Origin: Xenopus tropicalis
Taxonomy: Eukaryota > Chordata > Amphibia > Anura > Pipidae
Direction of reading: 5' to 3'
Length of the DNA stretch: 64,000 bases
NCBI RefSeq assembly: GCF_000004195.4
Contig: NC_030678.2
Span: 93,888,904 to 93,952,903 of the forward strand
The position numbers and the translations under genes were made by a program. Position 1 is the stretch's first letter. The number at the start of each line of letters is the position of its first letter. Positions 1 through 12,851 of the stretch are shown one piece after another. The notes beneath the pieces were generated by a model that saw only the letters and a list, made by a program, of their open reading frames with translations, was not told the DNA's origin and searched no databases.

Positions 1-887
1 CATGATGACTTATGAGGGTGCTTCCGTGACATTGTTTCAAGCATTAGAACATGCATTGCAGAGAATATAAACAGCCAGATGGATACTGTTTTTATTAGCA
101 ATTACATCTACACAATATTTTACAGTATAATTTACATTTCAGTTGTTTAAAAGTTGCTTAGAATTGAATTTTTATTTCATTAAGGAAGTTTTGTGTGGTC
201 AATGTCACACGGGAGTCACCCGCAGTAGTGAAGATTTATCACGGGCCACTAATCTCCCTGATATGCCATCCCACTGGCAAAGTAAATCGCCGGTGGGATG
301 GCAAACATATTGCTTCGGATTTATATCTTAAATGATTACAAATTTATCAGATTATCATGAGTCTATGCTTAAATATTGCTCTTTTACTTTGTACAGCTGT
401 TTTGTGGTGTTCTGTGTGTCACTTGCTGATCCCCTGACAGGAAAAAAACTTAAGTTCTAATTGGGAGTAAAAGACACATTCTAACAATTCCATGGCTGAT
501 GTAATTAGTATGTGTGCGCGCCCTTGTGTTTGTGTTAATCTTTCTATATTGGATTATCCAGTGGTACATACTTTTTCCCTAAAATGCTTTGTATGAGTTT
601 GTACACAGCATGTCTATAAAATGTCTATACATTTCAATCATTCTTTATAGAATAGTATAGCTAAGTTAGTACTTGAGAGGACACACACATACTTGAGCAA
701 GCAACCTTGTTTCTTATATTTGGATAGCTAATTCTTTTAGTTTCTTTGGTGTACGTTTCTCCCACACATAATGCCCAAACTCTGTAAGCCTTTTTTTGTG
801 ACATTTTCTTCAAAACACCAATGTTGGATGTCAGGCTTACATTTAAAGCGCCAGAGGTCATGTTTGTGCATGTTTCCTCTTTTCCAG
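1..887 (+). other. mdh2: mdh2 intron (partial) with one decayed repeat
   Basis: No coding exon of mdh2 is visible before the acceptor at 886-887, so this stretch is read as the end of the intron before the penultimate coding exon. Bases of about 190-325 look like a diverged Xenopus-type repeat: a GC-richer block whose two nearby segments, around 260-275 and 290-305, are inverted relative to each other (cccactggc / gccggtggg). Nothing else is recognisable. Confidence 0.6.
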
Positions 888-1039
888 GATCCGCTACTCT
901 TTCAATGGCTTATGCTGGTGCCCGGTTTGTCTTCTCACTCCTGGATGCCATGAATGGAAAAGAGGGTGTAATTGAGTGCTCGTTTGTCAGGTCTGAGGAA
1001 ACTGAGAGCCCATACTTCTCAACTCCACTCCTGCTGGGG
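888..1039 (+). CDS. mdh2: mdh2 penultimate coding exon (mitochondrial malate dehydrogenase)
   Basis: This exon encodes the segment from [20 protein letters not shown] to STPLLLG, which matches vertebrate mitochondrial malate dehydrogenase almost residue for residue. The enzyme interconverts malate and oxaloacetate with NAD in the matrix (TCA cycle and malate-aspartate shuttle). The acceptor is tttccag at 881-887 and the donor is gtatgt at 1040. The exon is 152 nt: two bases complete a Gly codon begun in the previous exon, then 50 whole codons follow and it ends in phase 0. It corresponds to the C-terminal domain, roughly residues 245-295 of a 338-residue protein. The upstream exons, with the NAD-binding Rossmann fold and catalytic His, lie before the window. 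The cytosolic paralogue mdh1 is excluded by sequence. Confidence 0.96.
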
Positions 1040-1821
1040 GTATGTAAAACTTCCTCCCTATACATAAATTATACTGTTTCACTTACCCCCTTACATAGTA
1101 ACATTACCCATGATTTATTTATTTGCAAAGATTTTATCAAACATTGGTATTGAGAAGTGTTTAACCTTAGCTTAGCTTTTTAGCAGGGCCCTGGAATGCC
1201 CTGCTACATCTATTATGAATATCTCAAAGGTGCATATTTATCAGTGGACGTAAACAGATTTTGCTAAAGTTTACAACAGGAAAAGTTCCAAACTTGTGTA
1301 GGATTTGTTGGGGTTTATTTATCAAAGTGTAAACTTCTCTACATGAAGAGAAATTATATGAGTAAATGAGTTTTAAAACTTAGTGTCAAAGTTAGATCTT
1401 CACCCTTTGATAAATATTTGCTCTGTTTATGCATTAGTAGAGAGATGTTTGAATTTTTCTTTCCTTCCAAAGTTCTATTGTCATGACCAAAGGTCTGTAT
1501 TCACTTGTGTAAGATTTTTAAGGGTGTTTCTATCAAGGGTCAAAAGAGTTTAGCCGTTGACAAATACTCCTCCTAAAATCCTACCCTAGTAAATAAAAAT
1601 CTTTATTCTGATCTGTAGCACCCTTTTCCTTAACTGTGAAAAATATGCCTCTGCTAATGCAAATAAAGTGAAAAATTCTTTTATGCTAGTGTTTGTCTGA
1701 TAAGGGCATATTAATAAATCCTGTGGCCTTTATTTCTGTGTATAGAGTATGCACCCAGTATGCTTCAGTTAGTAGTATATGCAGTTTATAATATGTGACA
1801 CTTTGGAATGTTTTGTAACAG

Positions 1822-1953
1822 AAAAATGGCATTGAGAAGAATCTGGGACTAGGCAAGCTGACTGCTTTTGAAGAGAAACTAGTTTCAGAAGCCATGGGAG
1901 AACTAAAAGCCTCCATTAAAAAGGGTGAAGATTTCATCAAGAGCCGGAAGTGA
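1822..1953 (+). CDS. mdh2: mdh2 last coding exon with stop
   Basis: The last 43 residues, [20 protein letters not shown] through [17 protein letters not shown], then TGA at 1951-1953. This is the standard C-terminus of mitochondrial malate dehydrogenase, where the [12 protein letters not shown] block is nearly invariant. The acceptor is gtaacag ending at 1821. The exon opens in phase 0, agreeing with the phase at the end of the preceding exon across a 782-bp intron. No frame damage is seen, so the gene is probably functional. Together the two exons supply the last 94 residues of the enzyme. Confidence 0.96.
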   Translation, partial: KNGIEKNLGLGKLTAFEEKLVSEAMGELKASIKKGEDFIKSRK

Positions 1954-2636
1954 AAAGCCTAATCCGGGTGAAGACTCTGCTTCCCTAATTTATTGAAGCA
2001 TTATGACACTTTAGAAAGATTGTACTTGTTATATGCTGTGAAGTTGTCTATTCTGGTGAAGGAGGGATCTGCTTCATTACATTGACTTGGTTCTCTCCTC
2101 CAACATTAGAAAGACTTCTTCATAGCATACAAAACAAAACTGCTTGATGGCACTTACAACTAATATGTTCACAACATCCAAATCCCACCGTGATTCTTTC
2201 CAAGAATTAAATACCATATTTTTCTTTATGCCTCTCTGGATTTTATTTCACTTGTTTGTATGGTGTTTTTTTTTTTTTTTTTTTCTTCCGCTCAAAGCAC
2301 ATGAACATCCTTTTTAAAAACTGTTTTACTTGACCAAAGGAATTTTCCACCTTCTTACAAACCTCTTAATTCTCTTGTTTAATGAATAACGCCACATACA
2401 CTGAATATTTATGGAACATCACAGTTAAGAGTTTTGTAACAATCACTGGTATTTTAAAACAACTATTTTGGGCTTTTTATGCTTTAAAAATATTGAACAA
2501 AATTTCTGTAATACTGAATACTTCAAACAATCACAATAGTAAATGAGGTTACAGAATACATTACATTTAGGTAACATTGGCTGGGAACAGTATATAAAGA
2601 ATATATTTGGGAATAAATATGGCATCAAGCTTCGTT
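1954..2636 (+). terminator. mdh2: mdh2 3' UTR and probable polyadenylation site
   Basis: After the stop codon an AATAAA hexamer lies at 2612-2617, followed about 18 bases later by an A-run. This would give a 3' UTR of about 680 nt. A T-run of about 20 (2266-2285) lies inside it. The assignment is inferred from hexamer position only; alternative polyadenylation cannot be excluded. Confidence 0.55.
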
Positions 2637-5600
2637 AAAAAAAAAGGGGGGGAGACGGATTTCCAGTCCTCTGACTACAATTGCTAGGGGTGGGGATTAC
2701 AAAACTACAGCTCTAGCCTTTATTTAACATATCCAGAAAGTGTGTACATGTATAAATTAACTATATTGTGCATAAAAGAATCTGTAATTGCTTGAAATGG
2801 GATGGGCAGTAGCGTAGCTGCTTGAATACAGGGTTGAGACGGAGTGCTTTGCCTTCTAAGATTCCCTGTTCTTCCAGAAGTAAAGTGCTGCAAACTGTCC
2901 AGTGTACCATATTCCTGATCAATCTCTGGGACGATAATCTGCAGGTAATTGGAAAATGCCATTGCTGTAGAATTTTTTCTCTGCAGAATGCAAAATTCAT
3001 TTTAATGTTACAATTTTTGAGTACTTAATGAATCTAGCATTATTTTAGTTCAATTAAAATAAGTGTCCATTTAAGCACATGTGGGCAGAGTTTTTTTTTT
3101 GTCACAGATATCAGCCAGGAATAATAAATTGTTGAGCAATAAGACTCTTATGTTCACTTACATGGGTGCAAATGTACATTAGTATTGTATCCCATAACAA
3201 CAACAACCACTTTCATTTTTCTAAGTGTATAAAAGTAGTAATTCCTGTCATTTGTAGGGTGTTGGTGGGCATTTATAAACAAACATACCTGTTATGGGAT
3301 ATTAACTCAGCTTTTTTTTTTTTTTTTTTTTTTTTTATTGCTGAATGGATAAAAATGTGGATGCATATTTAATACAGAGGTTTGAAGTAGTAGTAACCAC
3401 TCATACTTTGTTCTGTCTGTTGTGACTAGTGTTTTGAGGTGGGTTTTTGTGTTTTTTTTTTTTTTAACCTGCACTTTGTATTGTTTAACACTAGATGGTG
3501 GCATTGCTGTATAGAGTCACTTTAGGGGACTTCACTTTGCTACGCATGTTGTGTATGTTTTCTATTTAATAGTTTAATACTAGTAATTACTACACTAAGT
3601 ACATTTTCCTTCTACAGTGCTCATCGCGGGTACTTCTACTTCATACAATGGGTAGCATTCCCCTAAAATAGTGTGTTGCTTATGAGTTTTGACCAACCTA
3701 CTTAACATGTAATATGTTTTTTGTGCTACAAAGTCACCAGCTGTATGCTGACTTCATTACATATGCTTGGCTTACGCTTGCTACCTATTAAAAAGTGTTT
3801 ATTGATGGTCATATAGAGACTAATAAGGGGGTGTGATGGGGGAGCTATGGTGAAGGGGGTAGTAGACTCGTTCAAACAGGTGGGTAACTGGGAGGGCCAA
3901 AAGCGTAAATCAAGCACATTTTTAAGATTGCCTTGGCAGTGTTGGCTAGTCCTGTGAAATAATGTCCATGTGTCAAGCCTACCTGTACCTCATGTCCAGG
4001 TGCAAGAACCTGCTTTACCTAAACAAAAATTTTGTTTAGTCTTGCATTGTAAAATAATAACTGTAGTGGACTCTGGACCTTTAGCCTGCATACTCCAAAT
4101 CCCACAATTTCCTACACACGTGATGTCAATAAGGAAAGGAACATCACAGAGTGCAATGCAGTGTGGGTTATGTAGTTCCTGCATGCTGTCTGTAAGCTGT
4201 GCAGAAGTTATTACAAATTGTAACATCAATGTTTTAGCCCCTTCTTCCCTGTCAGGCTTTCAAATAATGCGGAAAGATGAGGACTGTTCTTGAGCTGGAC
4301 TTTGGGATATTAAAATGGTATTTATTCATACTTTTTGAAGGAACAGATAAGTGATAGGTATATTAGAGGTTTCTGTGATGTGTGGGGCTCTTTAACAAAT
4401 TTTGGTTTGCAAGCTGGATTTCCCCTTTAAAATACCTGCAGCAAGTGCTGGTAGCATATAGAACTTCCCTGTTGTGAGGAATATTCCTGTACAGTAGGTG
4501 ATATAGCAACTTCTAGTTCAGTATAATTTTGTACATTGTCCGAAATATTTATACAGTCATTCAGATGGTCCAGGTCATTGGCAGCTGTCAGTGCTATCTG
4601 TGTCTGGTTTAAGAGCATGGAATTAAATGACATTTCTGGCAGCAAGCCACCAGCAGTAAACAATAAGCATATTTTCTAATACATACTGTGCATCACCTAT
4701 TATTTAAATTGGCAGAACCTCCCAGTAAGACAAGATTACCTTGCCAGGAGTAGTGAAATTTAAATTAATGCAGTGCCCTGCAATGCTTTTGCTTTGTGTA
4801 TAAATCTTTCATATATGCAGCATGGTAGCTGCAGTAGATGAGGGCTCACCATGTTATTACCTTATAAGCATCAAGACACAAGGAACAGTAGTTTTCTGCC
4901 TGAAAGCAATGCTCTTATTTTGCATCCATGTTTAGATATGACTTACTTCTTGTGTAACTGTTTATCAGTGCTAATGCATGGCAGAAGTTACCAAGAACCT
5001 TGTTCACTCAATCAACCAGGGCCGGGCTGGTCTATGAGCTAAATGTAGCTGTATTATGGATTATTTAAGTGTTAATATTCACTGATGTAGTAATCATGAT
5101 CAATCAGAACTGCTTATATTTTGCTGTAGGAAATCTTGATTGAAGTTAATAGCTGTTGCTGTGGGTTACTGCACTGAGGCAAACTTGCCCAGTGCTAGTA
5201 AATGAGCTCCAATGTTGCAGCAGCGGTGCCACCAGTTTTAAACCTCCTGTGGACTAGACAAATGTGTAGGGTTGCATGTGCGTGTCTTTAGATAGGATGG
5301 CTGATATTATCTGATTAGTTGGTTTTGATGTCCAGTAGTTTAACTGTGTGTCAGCCCCACTGGGAAAAAAATATTATTTTGAGTTGGCCCGAACCGTGCT
5401 ACTATGTTAAAGGTAGGACAGGGGCCAGGGAAGGGGGACTAGAATACTGCAGTCTGGTCCCCGCCTGTGACCACATTGTTTGCTGTATAGGTAGTTATGC
5501 CACTGTTGATTGCATTGTATCTCATGTACAGCATGAGGCCATAACCTGGATATATGACATTAATCTCTGATACATTCCCCTTAAGGCTCCACTGCACAGT

Positions 5601-6030
5601 GGTAAGTTTTGCACAGGCTCAATGCTGCAATAATAGATATGCACAAATAATCATGCTTATAAATACACTTACTGCTTACAAAACCCTTCATACAGCAAAT
5701 TAATTTATTCCATAACTATACTACTGGGGTTGACAAGTGTATCCATTCTATTCTATCCATATACCCTTATCACCTGCTTCTTGGTTTGTTCCATGGATCA
5801 CAGGAACTATTTTTCACTCCATTGAAGATTTGTCAGCCCTTCAGGATTATATTGTCTGGCATAGATATGTTCCCACTGACTCCCCTTGCCCCACCAGTCC
5901 CCCCCCCCCAAAGTTCTGACTAAATGTCGTGGATGCAATACTGCAATATGCTCTAAACAAATGAATTGCATGAATAAAGTGTATTTGAAAACCTGTTTTG
6001 GTTTTTGTGTCAAATGTATGGCAGTGTTCA
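2637..6030. other. intergenic, no gene recognised
   Basis: AT-rich non-coding sequence between mdh2 and the first clear MITE. It contains homopolymer runs (T-run at 3312-3336, T-run near 3451-3464, C-run at 5899-5909). Open frames up to about 107 codons (for example 3970-4293) have no recognisable domain or codon pattern and are treated as chance. Confidence 0.5.
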
Positions 6031-6346
6031 GCTGGCCATACACTGAAAGATCGGTTGATTTGGGATAGGTTACCAAATGTGTGGATGTTTCCCCAATATG
6101 GCCACAATCAGATTGGTTCAGTTGTTTGATCCAAGGGCTAATTGAGCAAATCACACAGAACAGAATGTAGGCCATTGGGACAATGCACCAATGTGGTCCT
6201 TGCCAACAAGATTTTAAAGGTTGCCCAATAGACAGCTGGCAGATTTTGGGCCAGATATTGGTCAGGTAGGCCTGTCTGGGGACCCCATCTGCAGGATGAT
6301 AAGCTGCTGGCTCGGTCCATCAGCAGTTTATTGGCCCCCTTTTAGT
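6031..6346. mobile_element. decayed Harbinger-type MITE copy
   Basis: It begins with agctggccatacactgaaag and ends around tattggccccctttta, which resemble the ends of the better-preserved copies at 6876-7239 and 13077-13417 (ggtggccat... / ...tggccacc). The interior has drifted too far to show a clean target duplication. Confidence 0.5.
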
Positions 6347-6875
6347 TTTCACTCATATATCTGATGCACAAGGCTCAGCAAAGAACGTTTCTATTATACT
6401 TGTTAGCACAGTGTAGCCAATGTTTGTTCATATAAAAGTGATCAACTTGCTTTAACTCTTCCCTAACCATAGCATTCTAAGCAAGTCTGTGCTCTCTGTG
6501 AGGCAACATTTGTCTTGCTCTGAATAGACAGCATAACTAAACCTACAGGAATACATTTTTATAGTGGTGACCTTTTAGAGCATCATCCCCCTCCCCTAAA
6601 GCTGGCTGAGAGTTTTAGGTTGCATTTCCTGACCAAGCCAGCTGCTCCTGTACTGTGCTGGTTTTTTATTTCCCTGATATCTGCTTTAAGTAGGAGTCAT
6701 GGTATAAATTTTATAGATATTATGACTAAATTAAATGTATGCATCAGAAGTTTGGTCTGTTTCCAGCCCTTTTAGTTCTTTACTCCTGGACATCTGTGTT
6801 GCAAAACCAGGTCCCAACATTCAAGGATGATTCTGGGATGTTCCTCTATATGATGGCTGTGCATCAGCTCTCTTA

Positions 6876-7239
6876 AGGTGGCCATTCATGGGCAGATCGG
6901 ATCTTCACCCGATTTCCCCACCTACGGGTGGGCGATATCGGGTAGCAAGTAGCTTTAAAAAAAAAAAAAAAAAAAAAATCCGATTGTTTGGTCCTGGGGC
7001 CAAACGATCGGATTACATTTGCGGCCATGGGGCAGTCGGTTCGGGGACCACATCAACGAGCTGATGCGGTCCCCGATCTGACTGGATTTTCTAACCTGGC
7101 CGATTGATATCTGGCCAATTTCAGGCCAGATATCGGTCGGCCAGGCCCCTCGTTTCTGCCCCTACACGGGCCGATAAGCTGCCGAGTCGGTCCAAGGGAC
7201 TGATATCGGCAGCTTCTATCGGCCCGTGTATGGGGGCCT
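6876..7239. mobile_element. Harbinger-type MITE, 364 bp
   Basis: Inverted ends aggtggccattcatgggc and gcccgtgtatgggggcct, flanked by TTA on both sides (6873-6875 and 7240-7242). The 3-bp duplication is what PIF/Harbinger elements make. The interior is rich in gatcgg/ccgatc and ggccgat motifs in both orientations, plus an A-run at 6957-6978. There is no coding capacity, so it would depend on a transposase elsewhere. The superfamily is inferred from TSD length only. Confidence 0.75.
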
Positions 7240-7242
7240 TTA

Positions 7243-9710
7243 AAAGAGAATGAATCTCACCAGCAAATGGAAGAAGCTAATGGATCCAAGTAGAGAGAAA
7301 GAAATATACAGTATATTGGATTGAAAGAAACAGGTGAGTGGCTGCAGTAACACCATGTAGAGCTTGGATTTTCTCAATTAGGACATAGTGACTTCATATT
7401 ATTGGAACATTGCCAAGTCTGTACAGCATGCTTAGGGAAAGTTTATGAAGATTTTCCTTACAGGATTCTATAAAGTTACTTGTTCTAAGCGACTTACTAC
7501 TGGTTAAAATTTTAGCCAGGAATGACTGATAAAAGATGCACAATATTATACTATTATTCTCAGTATCAGAATATTGCAGTATAGCAGTTTGTAGAAAAGC
7601 TCTTAAAGTTATAATAAAAGTATAATGTAATTCTAACTCTTAACACAATATACTCTTCAATATACATTACTTTATGCATCAATAACTTTAAAGCTTACAC
7701 TTGTATCCAGGATCAGCCAATACTCAAATGCCTTACATGTTTTTATTGCTTTTCAAGTCTGGTAATCACAGAATATGTAAAGCCAGGATAATAGCTGATC
7801 AGATTCCCAACTACAGACCAGTTTTGCCCTTTTTGGGGCTCATCAGTGTAGTGCAGGGTTTTCTGATCAGCTTAGGTAGAGCCAGGAGTGGGGATTCACG
7901 AACAAACTAAGAGGATTGAGGAGACCGCCTCATACGTATGCAAATAAGTCATAACAGGATTCTGGGAAGACATTCCTTAAGGCTCCTAGAAAAGTCCCAT
8001 TTACATGGGCTATCCTGGCTTCTGCTTTAAACCCAGTGGGTGAGCTTTAGCCTATAGGATAAACCCATGTAAATGCCCCCATTTGTCACCTCTCAGGGTG
8101 GGGGCATCGTGGTGTGGTTGGTGAGACCCAATGACTGAACTAGGTCCTCTAGACATGTGCTTCTCTTTGCCTACCCATACATCATAAAGTAATGTTTTCC
8201 TAGGTTAACTAAGGGTTAAGCTAAGTTAGTGAGTAGTAGTGATTCTTACTGAGAATCTTCGTGGCAGTTTGTGGCAACATTCTATTGGAAATTTAGTTCG
8301 TTTAGGTCAGAAAGTTAAATTCTGCACTAGCGCTGTAACCCTTGGCCTGATGGGAGCACAAGGAGGGTGGGGTGGGAGAACTGGGGCGTGAGAGTGGGGG
8401 GAATAAGCAGACAGCATGCAATTTAACGGTGGGTAGTTCACTGATTAACTACAGAAAACATAATTGTTATTGTGCATATTGCTTCAATAAGCTACTTATG
8501 ATTTGTGCATTGCATAGAATAGGTTAATGCTCTGTGTGTAGAGCATCCAATTACTTATATCCAAGTATTTCCAAGTACTTATATCACGGGATGGTTTTGT
8601 GCTATGTATGCAGAGCATTCAATAACTGCTTATGGCATAGGAGGGGTTAATGCTATGCTTGCAGTGTTGCTCCCGGCCCCCAGAGATTTGGCCATTGAGT
8701 ACCCTGCAGCACTGATTCAGCACTTTCCTGTGAACAGGAAACCTTCCTAAGGTTAACAGTGACAGGAGGAGGGACTTAGACTGTTATTTATTAAGCTGAC
8801 AACATGATCTGTCCTGCCCTTTCAAGAAGATAATATCTTACACAGCAGTGAGAATTAATATCCGAAGCAGCAATGAATACACAGGGTTCGTTGTAAAGTC
8901 AGAGTGTGTCAAGTAAGTACTAAGGGGACCCTAAAAAGAAACTGTGGTTTTAGGGACCTGGGTGGTCATGGGATAAAGCCCAAGCAGAAGGAGGAGTCAC
9001 ATTTAACCTCTTATATTCTGCTGTCTAGCTGCATGCTCTTTTCCCAGTGGTGCTTGCCCCCCCCTACAATCTAAGCAAGAAAAATGAAAAATCACACAGG
9101 GTTATTTTGAGCATAATAATGGCAATGATACAAGAACTAATATATTTATGTAACAATGCAATAGCAAAGGTTCTTGCATCAGTGCTGTGTACATCAGGAT
9201 GTGTTCTTCCTAGTTTAGTCATATGATCTGCCCAACCTACTGGGGCTTAGTCGAGGGAGCAGCCCAAATGTTTCATGGTGCAGTGGTATCTGAAAGAAAA
9301 AAATAACATGTCTGGAGATAATATGCAGCTAAAGCAAATCTAAAACAGGTCTGGTGATCTCCATGTTACTTTCAACTGTTTTACATTATTTTATGTATTT
9401 TCTTTAAAAGTAAGTGAATGGATACTATTAAAGGCACTGCATGTTTTGTGGCAGATATGGCAATTTAAGATCTGTTATGTAAAAGTACTTGACCCTTGTA
9501 CTGTTTCACTTCTGATACATTTGCTTTTTGTAGCATAGAGTTGCTAGGTAAACTTCTATATCTTATATATAAAATACCAATCATAGTTCTGTTACTTTTA
9601 TATCTAAAATTCGCATCAAGTTCTATCTGGTCTATCTGGTCTCCATTCTAAGACCAGATCAGTAAATGAATATCCAGACCTTAACCCCTTTGTAGTGCAA
9701 AATGAGATTC
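7243..9710. other. intergenic, no gene recognised
   Basis: Non-coding. A short repeat-like segment with ttttggggctcatcagtgta lies at about 7832-7851, and a small inverted pair (cccatttacatggg ... cccatgtaaatgcc) at about 7997-8079. No exon with recognisable homology was found. Confidence 0.5.
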
Positions 9711-9713
9711 TTT

Positions 9714-10406
9714 GGGGCTGATTTACATAGACACGAATTCGAATCCGAATTGGAAAAATTCCGATCGGAAAACGAACATTTTGCGACTTTTTCGTATTTT
9801 TTGCGATTTTTTTCGGCGCCTTTACGACTTTTCGGAAATTGTCATGACTTTTTCGTTACCAATACGATTTGCGGGAAAAAACGCGAGTTTTTCATAGCCA
9901 TTACGATTCGCTCGTATCTTGTCGCGACTTTTTCGTATTGAGCGCTCGTAAGCGGCGGGCGAAACTTTCAGACTTAGCATGATTTTGGAAGCCTCCCATA
10001 GGACTCAATGGCACCCTGCAGCTCCAACCTGGCCCAAGAAAAGTCTCCCATAGGGCTCAATGGCACTCTGCAGCTCCAACCCGGCCCAAGGAAAGTCTCC
10101 CATAGGGCTCAATGGCACCCTGCAGCTCCAACCTGGCCCAAGAAAAGTCACCATACTGAAGCTTGAATGAATCCGAACGCTCCGAAAAAATCGCAACATT
10201 TTGCGCAACTTTCGGAATGGCTACGAAAAAGGCGCGACTTTTCGCGCAAGTTTTAACGCTATGAAAAAATCGCAGATTTTGCGCAACTTTCGGAATGACT
10301 ACGAAAAAGTTGCGACAATTTTCCGAAAAATCGCAAAATACCGATCATTACGAAAAAAACGCAATCGGACGCATTCAGCCTGTTCGTGGGTTAGTAAATG
10401 TGCCCC
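9714..10406. mobile_element. MITE of the GGGGC family, 693 bp copy, TSD TTT
   Basis: Starts ggggctgatttacatag and ends ttagtaaatgtgcccc, inverted ends shared with the copies at 18275-18636 and 41368-41887. It is flanked by TTT at 9711-9713 and 10407-10409. The interior is built of many tcgtattttttgcga/tacgaaaaagtcgcga motifs pointing inward from both ends, so the whole can fold on itself. The middle carries a 52-bp tandem triplication. The ORFs through it (for example 9702-9941 and 10201-10437) are artefacts of the hairpin arms. The 3-bp TSD suggests PIF/Harbinger. Confidence 0.8.
9994..10149. repeat. 52-bp unit x3 inside the MITE
   Basis: Three tandem copies starting at 9994, 10046 and 10098, each tcccatagg(a/g)ctcaatggca followed by ctgcagctccaacc and ggcccaag. 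The sister copy at 41368-41887 has a single version of this block in inverse orientation (about 41610-41665), so the triplication happened in this copy or its lineage. Confidence 0.85.
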
Positions 10407-10409
10407 TTT

Positions 10410-11249
10410 ATGTCAGTGGTTCCCTTTGCTCTGCTGAAGTTGCTACCCCTGCATAGCTAGTTATTTTGTACAAATACACAGGTAAAGATGAATGCATGAG
10501 ACATGGAGGGCCCTTTTTGTTAAAATTACAATCTAGAATAAGAAAGAAAACATTTAAGTTGGGCTGTGGGAACAGTCAGAAGTTAGAAATTTAAAGCTGC
10601 AGGTTTAGGCAGGGAAGTAAAGAAAAGTATCTGCGGGAAAGCGCAAACACCAAATCCTGTTGCAATAATTTCTTTACAATTTTTAAAGTGCACACGTGTC
10701 CACACATCCACAAGATAAAGTGCAAGTGCTGCTGCCAACTTCGTTTGTGCCAGGTGCAAAACTGCAAGTGAAAGTGCAAAAATTCAGGTAACAGTATCCT
10801 TTCAGTAGCAGGATCTCCTACTCACCTGATGCCCAGGGGTCAAAGCCAAACATAATACTCATGACAGTCAGGCTTCTGCATGTGCTTACAATGTAATGGA
10901 TACAGAAAGACACACCCAATAGTCTAATACGATTTTATTTTTTAAATAAAAAAACAAAAGGGATACAGCATTGTTTTGTAAGTGTTAAAGTACTCATTTT
11001 AATGGTGTGTTTAATGGTGTGTTTAGTCCCACACAGTCTTTAAAGAAGATTTAAACCCCCCCACATAAAAATGTAATCAGTGAACAGCCTCTTTGAAATC
11101 TGTAAATACCTGTTACTTCAGTTGTTCAAAGATTAATAGTAAGGCTGCCCCTTTATCACTTGGGATTCCTTCTCCTCCTCAAACTCACTCGGCACCCTCT
11201 CTTAGAAATTAGTTTCGGCTCTTGACTAACTGAGCATGCTCAGTTCTTC
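10410..11249. other. intergenic, no gene recognised
   Basis: Non-coding sequence between two MITEs. No coding or structural signal seen. Confidence 0.45.
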
Positions 11250-11253
11250 TTAA

Positions 11254-11670
11254 AGGAACAGTAACACCAAAAAATGAAACAGCTTTAAAGTAATAAAAAT
11301 ATAATGCACTGTTGCCCTGCACTGGTAAAACTGGTGTGTTTGCTGCAGTAACACTACTATAATTTATATAATAAGCTGCTGTGTAGTCACGGGGGCAGCC
11401 ATTCAAGCTGGGATAAAGGAGAAAAGGCACAGGTTACATAGCAGATAACAGATAAGCTCTGTAGAATACAATAGTGTTTTATCTGTTATCTGCTATGTGC
11501 CTGTGCCTTTTCTCCTTTGAATGGCTGCCCCCATGGCTACATAGCAGCTTATTTATATAAATTATAGTAGACTTTCTGAAGTAAACACACAACTTTTACC
11601 AGTGCAGGGCAGCAGCACATTATATTTTAGTTACTTTTATACACTTTCATTTTTTGGTGTTACTGTTCCT
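11254..11670. mobile_element. T2/Kolobok-type MITE, 417 bp, TSD TTAA
   Basis: Long near-perfect inverted ends: aggaacagtaacaccaaaaa at the left and the complement tttttggtgttactgttcct at the right. It is flanked by TTAA at 11250-11253 and 11671-11674. TTAA followed by AGGRR is the recognised start of Xenopus T2-family elements. The two halves are inverted copies of each other over most of their length (for example gcagataacagata against tatctgttatctgc near the centre), so the element is one big hairpin. Non-coding. Confidence 0.85.
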
Positions 11671-12571
11671 TTAACTCTTGTTACTAAACATGCCCTCCAG
11701 TCTAGCAGCCAGTGAAGAGGTGGCAATGCTGGTTTCCATAGAAATTCTGCTCTAGCTGTGCACTCTGTTAGAGAAACATATTTTTTCTTGCTAACCTCTT
11801 GTCCTGAGCTCAGCTTCATCACAGTGCTCAATCCAAGCAGAACTTTCTATCAAGTTCTGCCTATGTAAGCCTGCATTCTTGATTGCATGATCTTTACAGA
11901 GCACATGTGCTGTTTGCAGATGTAAATACTGATCATGTCAGAGGGAAAATGGCTGCTGGGTAAAAGCTGCTCTTTGTTTACGGAAAATGTGATGGTGCTG
12001 GCTAATAGGGGGATATACGCAGTGCAAATTATGCCATTTGGGTGGGGGAGATGTGCCCAACTTATATACATGGTAGGAAAATGTAGGGTTTACATGTCCT
12101 TTAATGGCCCACTAAACTGACATCATAGTCTACACAAACATCCCATTGGATTACTAACCCCACAGATAATTTTCTTGATTTGTGGATCCAGCAGAGTAGA
12201 TTTTATTAGGGGAGCTGCAATCAATTTTCTTATACCATGATTATAGTGCTGAATGAACTTTTTTCTGTTTAGGCAGTATAGTAAAAGTACTGGCTGCGGC
12301 CTGTGATGTAGAATGATGGCTACTAATTACAGGGAAGTACAAGATAACAAACTTCTCTGTCACTTTAGTACTCACACTAGTGCAGTTTTTATTCTGGACA
12401 TTTTACCAAGCAGTATGTTTGGGATTAGTTTTCCCAGAGATCCTAATAGCAGGCAAGTGACAATACTGGCCTCTAACCCTTTTAGTACCCTGCAAGATAG
12501 TCAGAATTATAAAGTAGCTTATTAAAAATAATGGCACACTGTTTGACTGCTAACCCTATAGAAGAAGATTA

Positions 12572-12754
12572 AAGCTGGCCATACAAGTGCCAATTAAATA
12601 GTATCTAACAAAGTTATGTATGATTTTCGGTATATGTATGGTGACTCAATGATCCTAATCTATATTTATATATGGATTTTGGTTTCACCTGTCACAAAGT
12701 CTGGTTTGAAAATTCTACTAATGCAGCGTGCTATCAAGTGCATTATGGCTGCCT
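12572..12754. mobile_element. degenerate 'ggccataca' MITE fragment
   Basis: Left end ttaaagctggccatacaagt and right end cattatggctgccttta resemble the Harbinger-type family at 13077-13417. It is short and drifted, and the TSD is not clean. Confidence 0.4.
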
Positions 12755-12851
12755 TTAGGGCCCTTAAACATGGGTGTTATGCCCTGCATCCTCCTGCGTT
12801 CATCCTTCATAGGCTCCAATGCATGCACTCACACTAATGAACTAATTACAT

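Noticed and set aside
3970..4293. 107-codon ORF and its antisense partner 3990-4229
   Set aside because: No recognisable family, no splice or promoter context, and length within what chance gives in 64 kb.
9702..10437. Phe/Arg-rich ORFs around 9.7-10.4 kb, with similar ones at 18.3 kb and 41.3-41.9 kb
   Set aside because: They are translations of the ttttcg/cgaaaa motifs of the GGGGC-family MITE.
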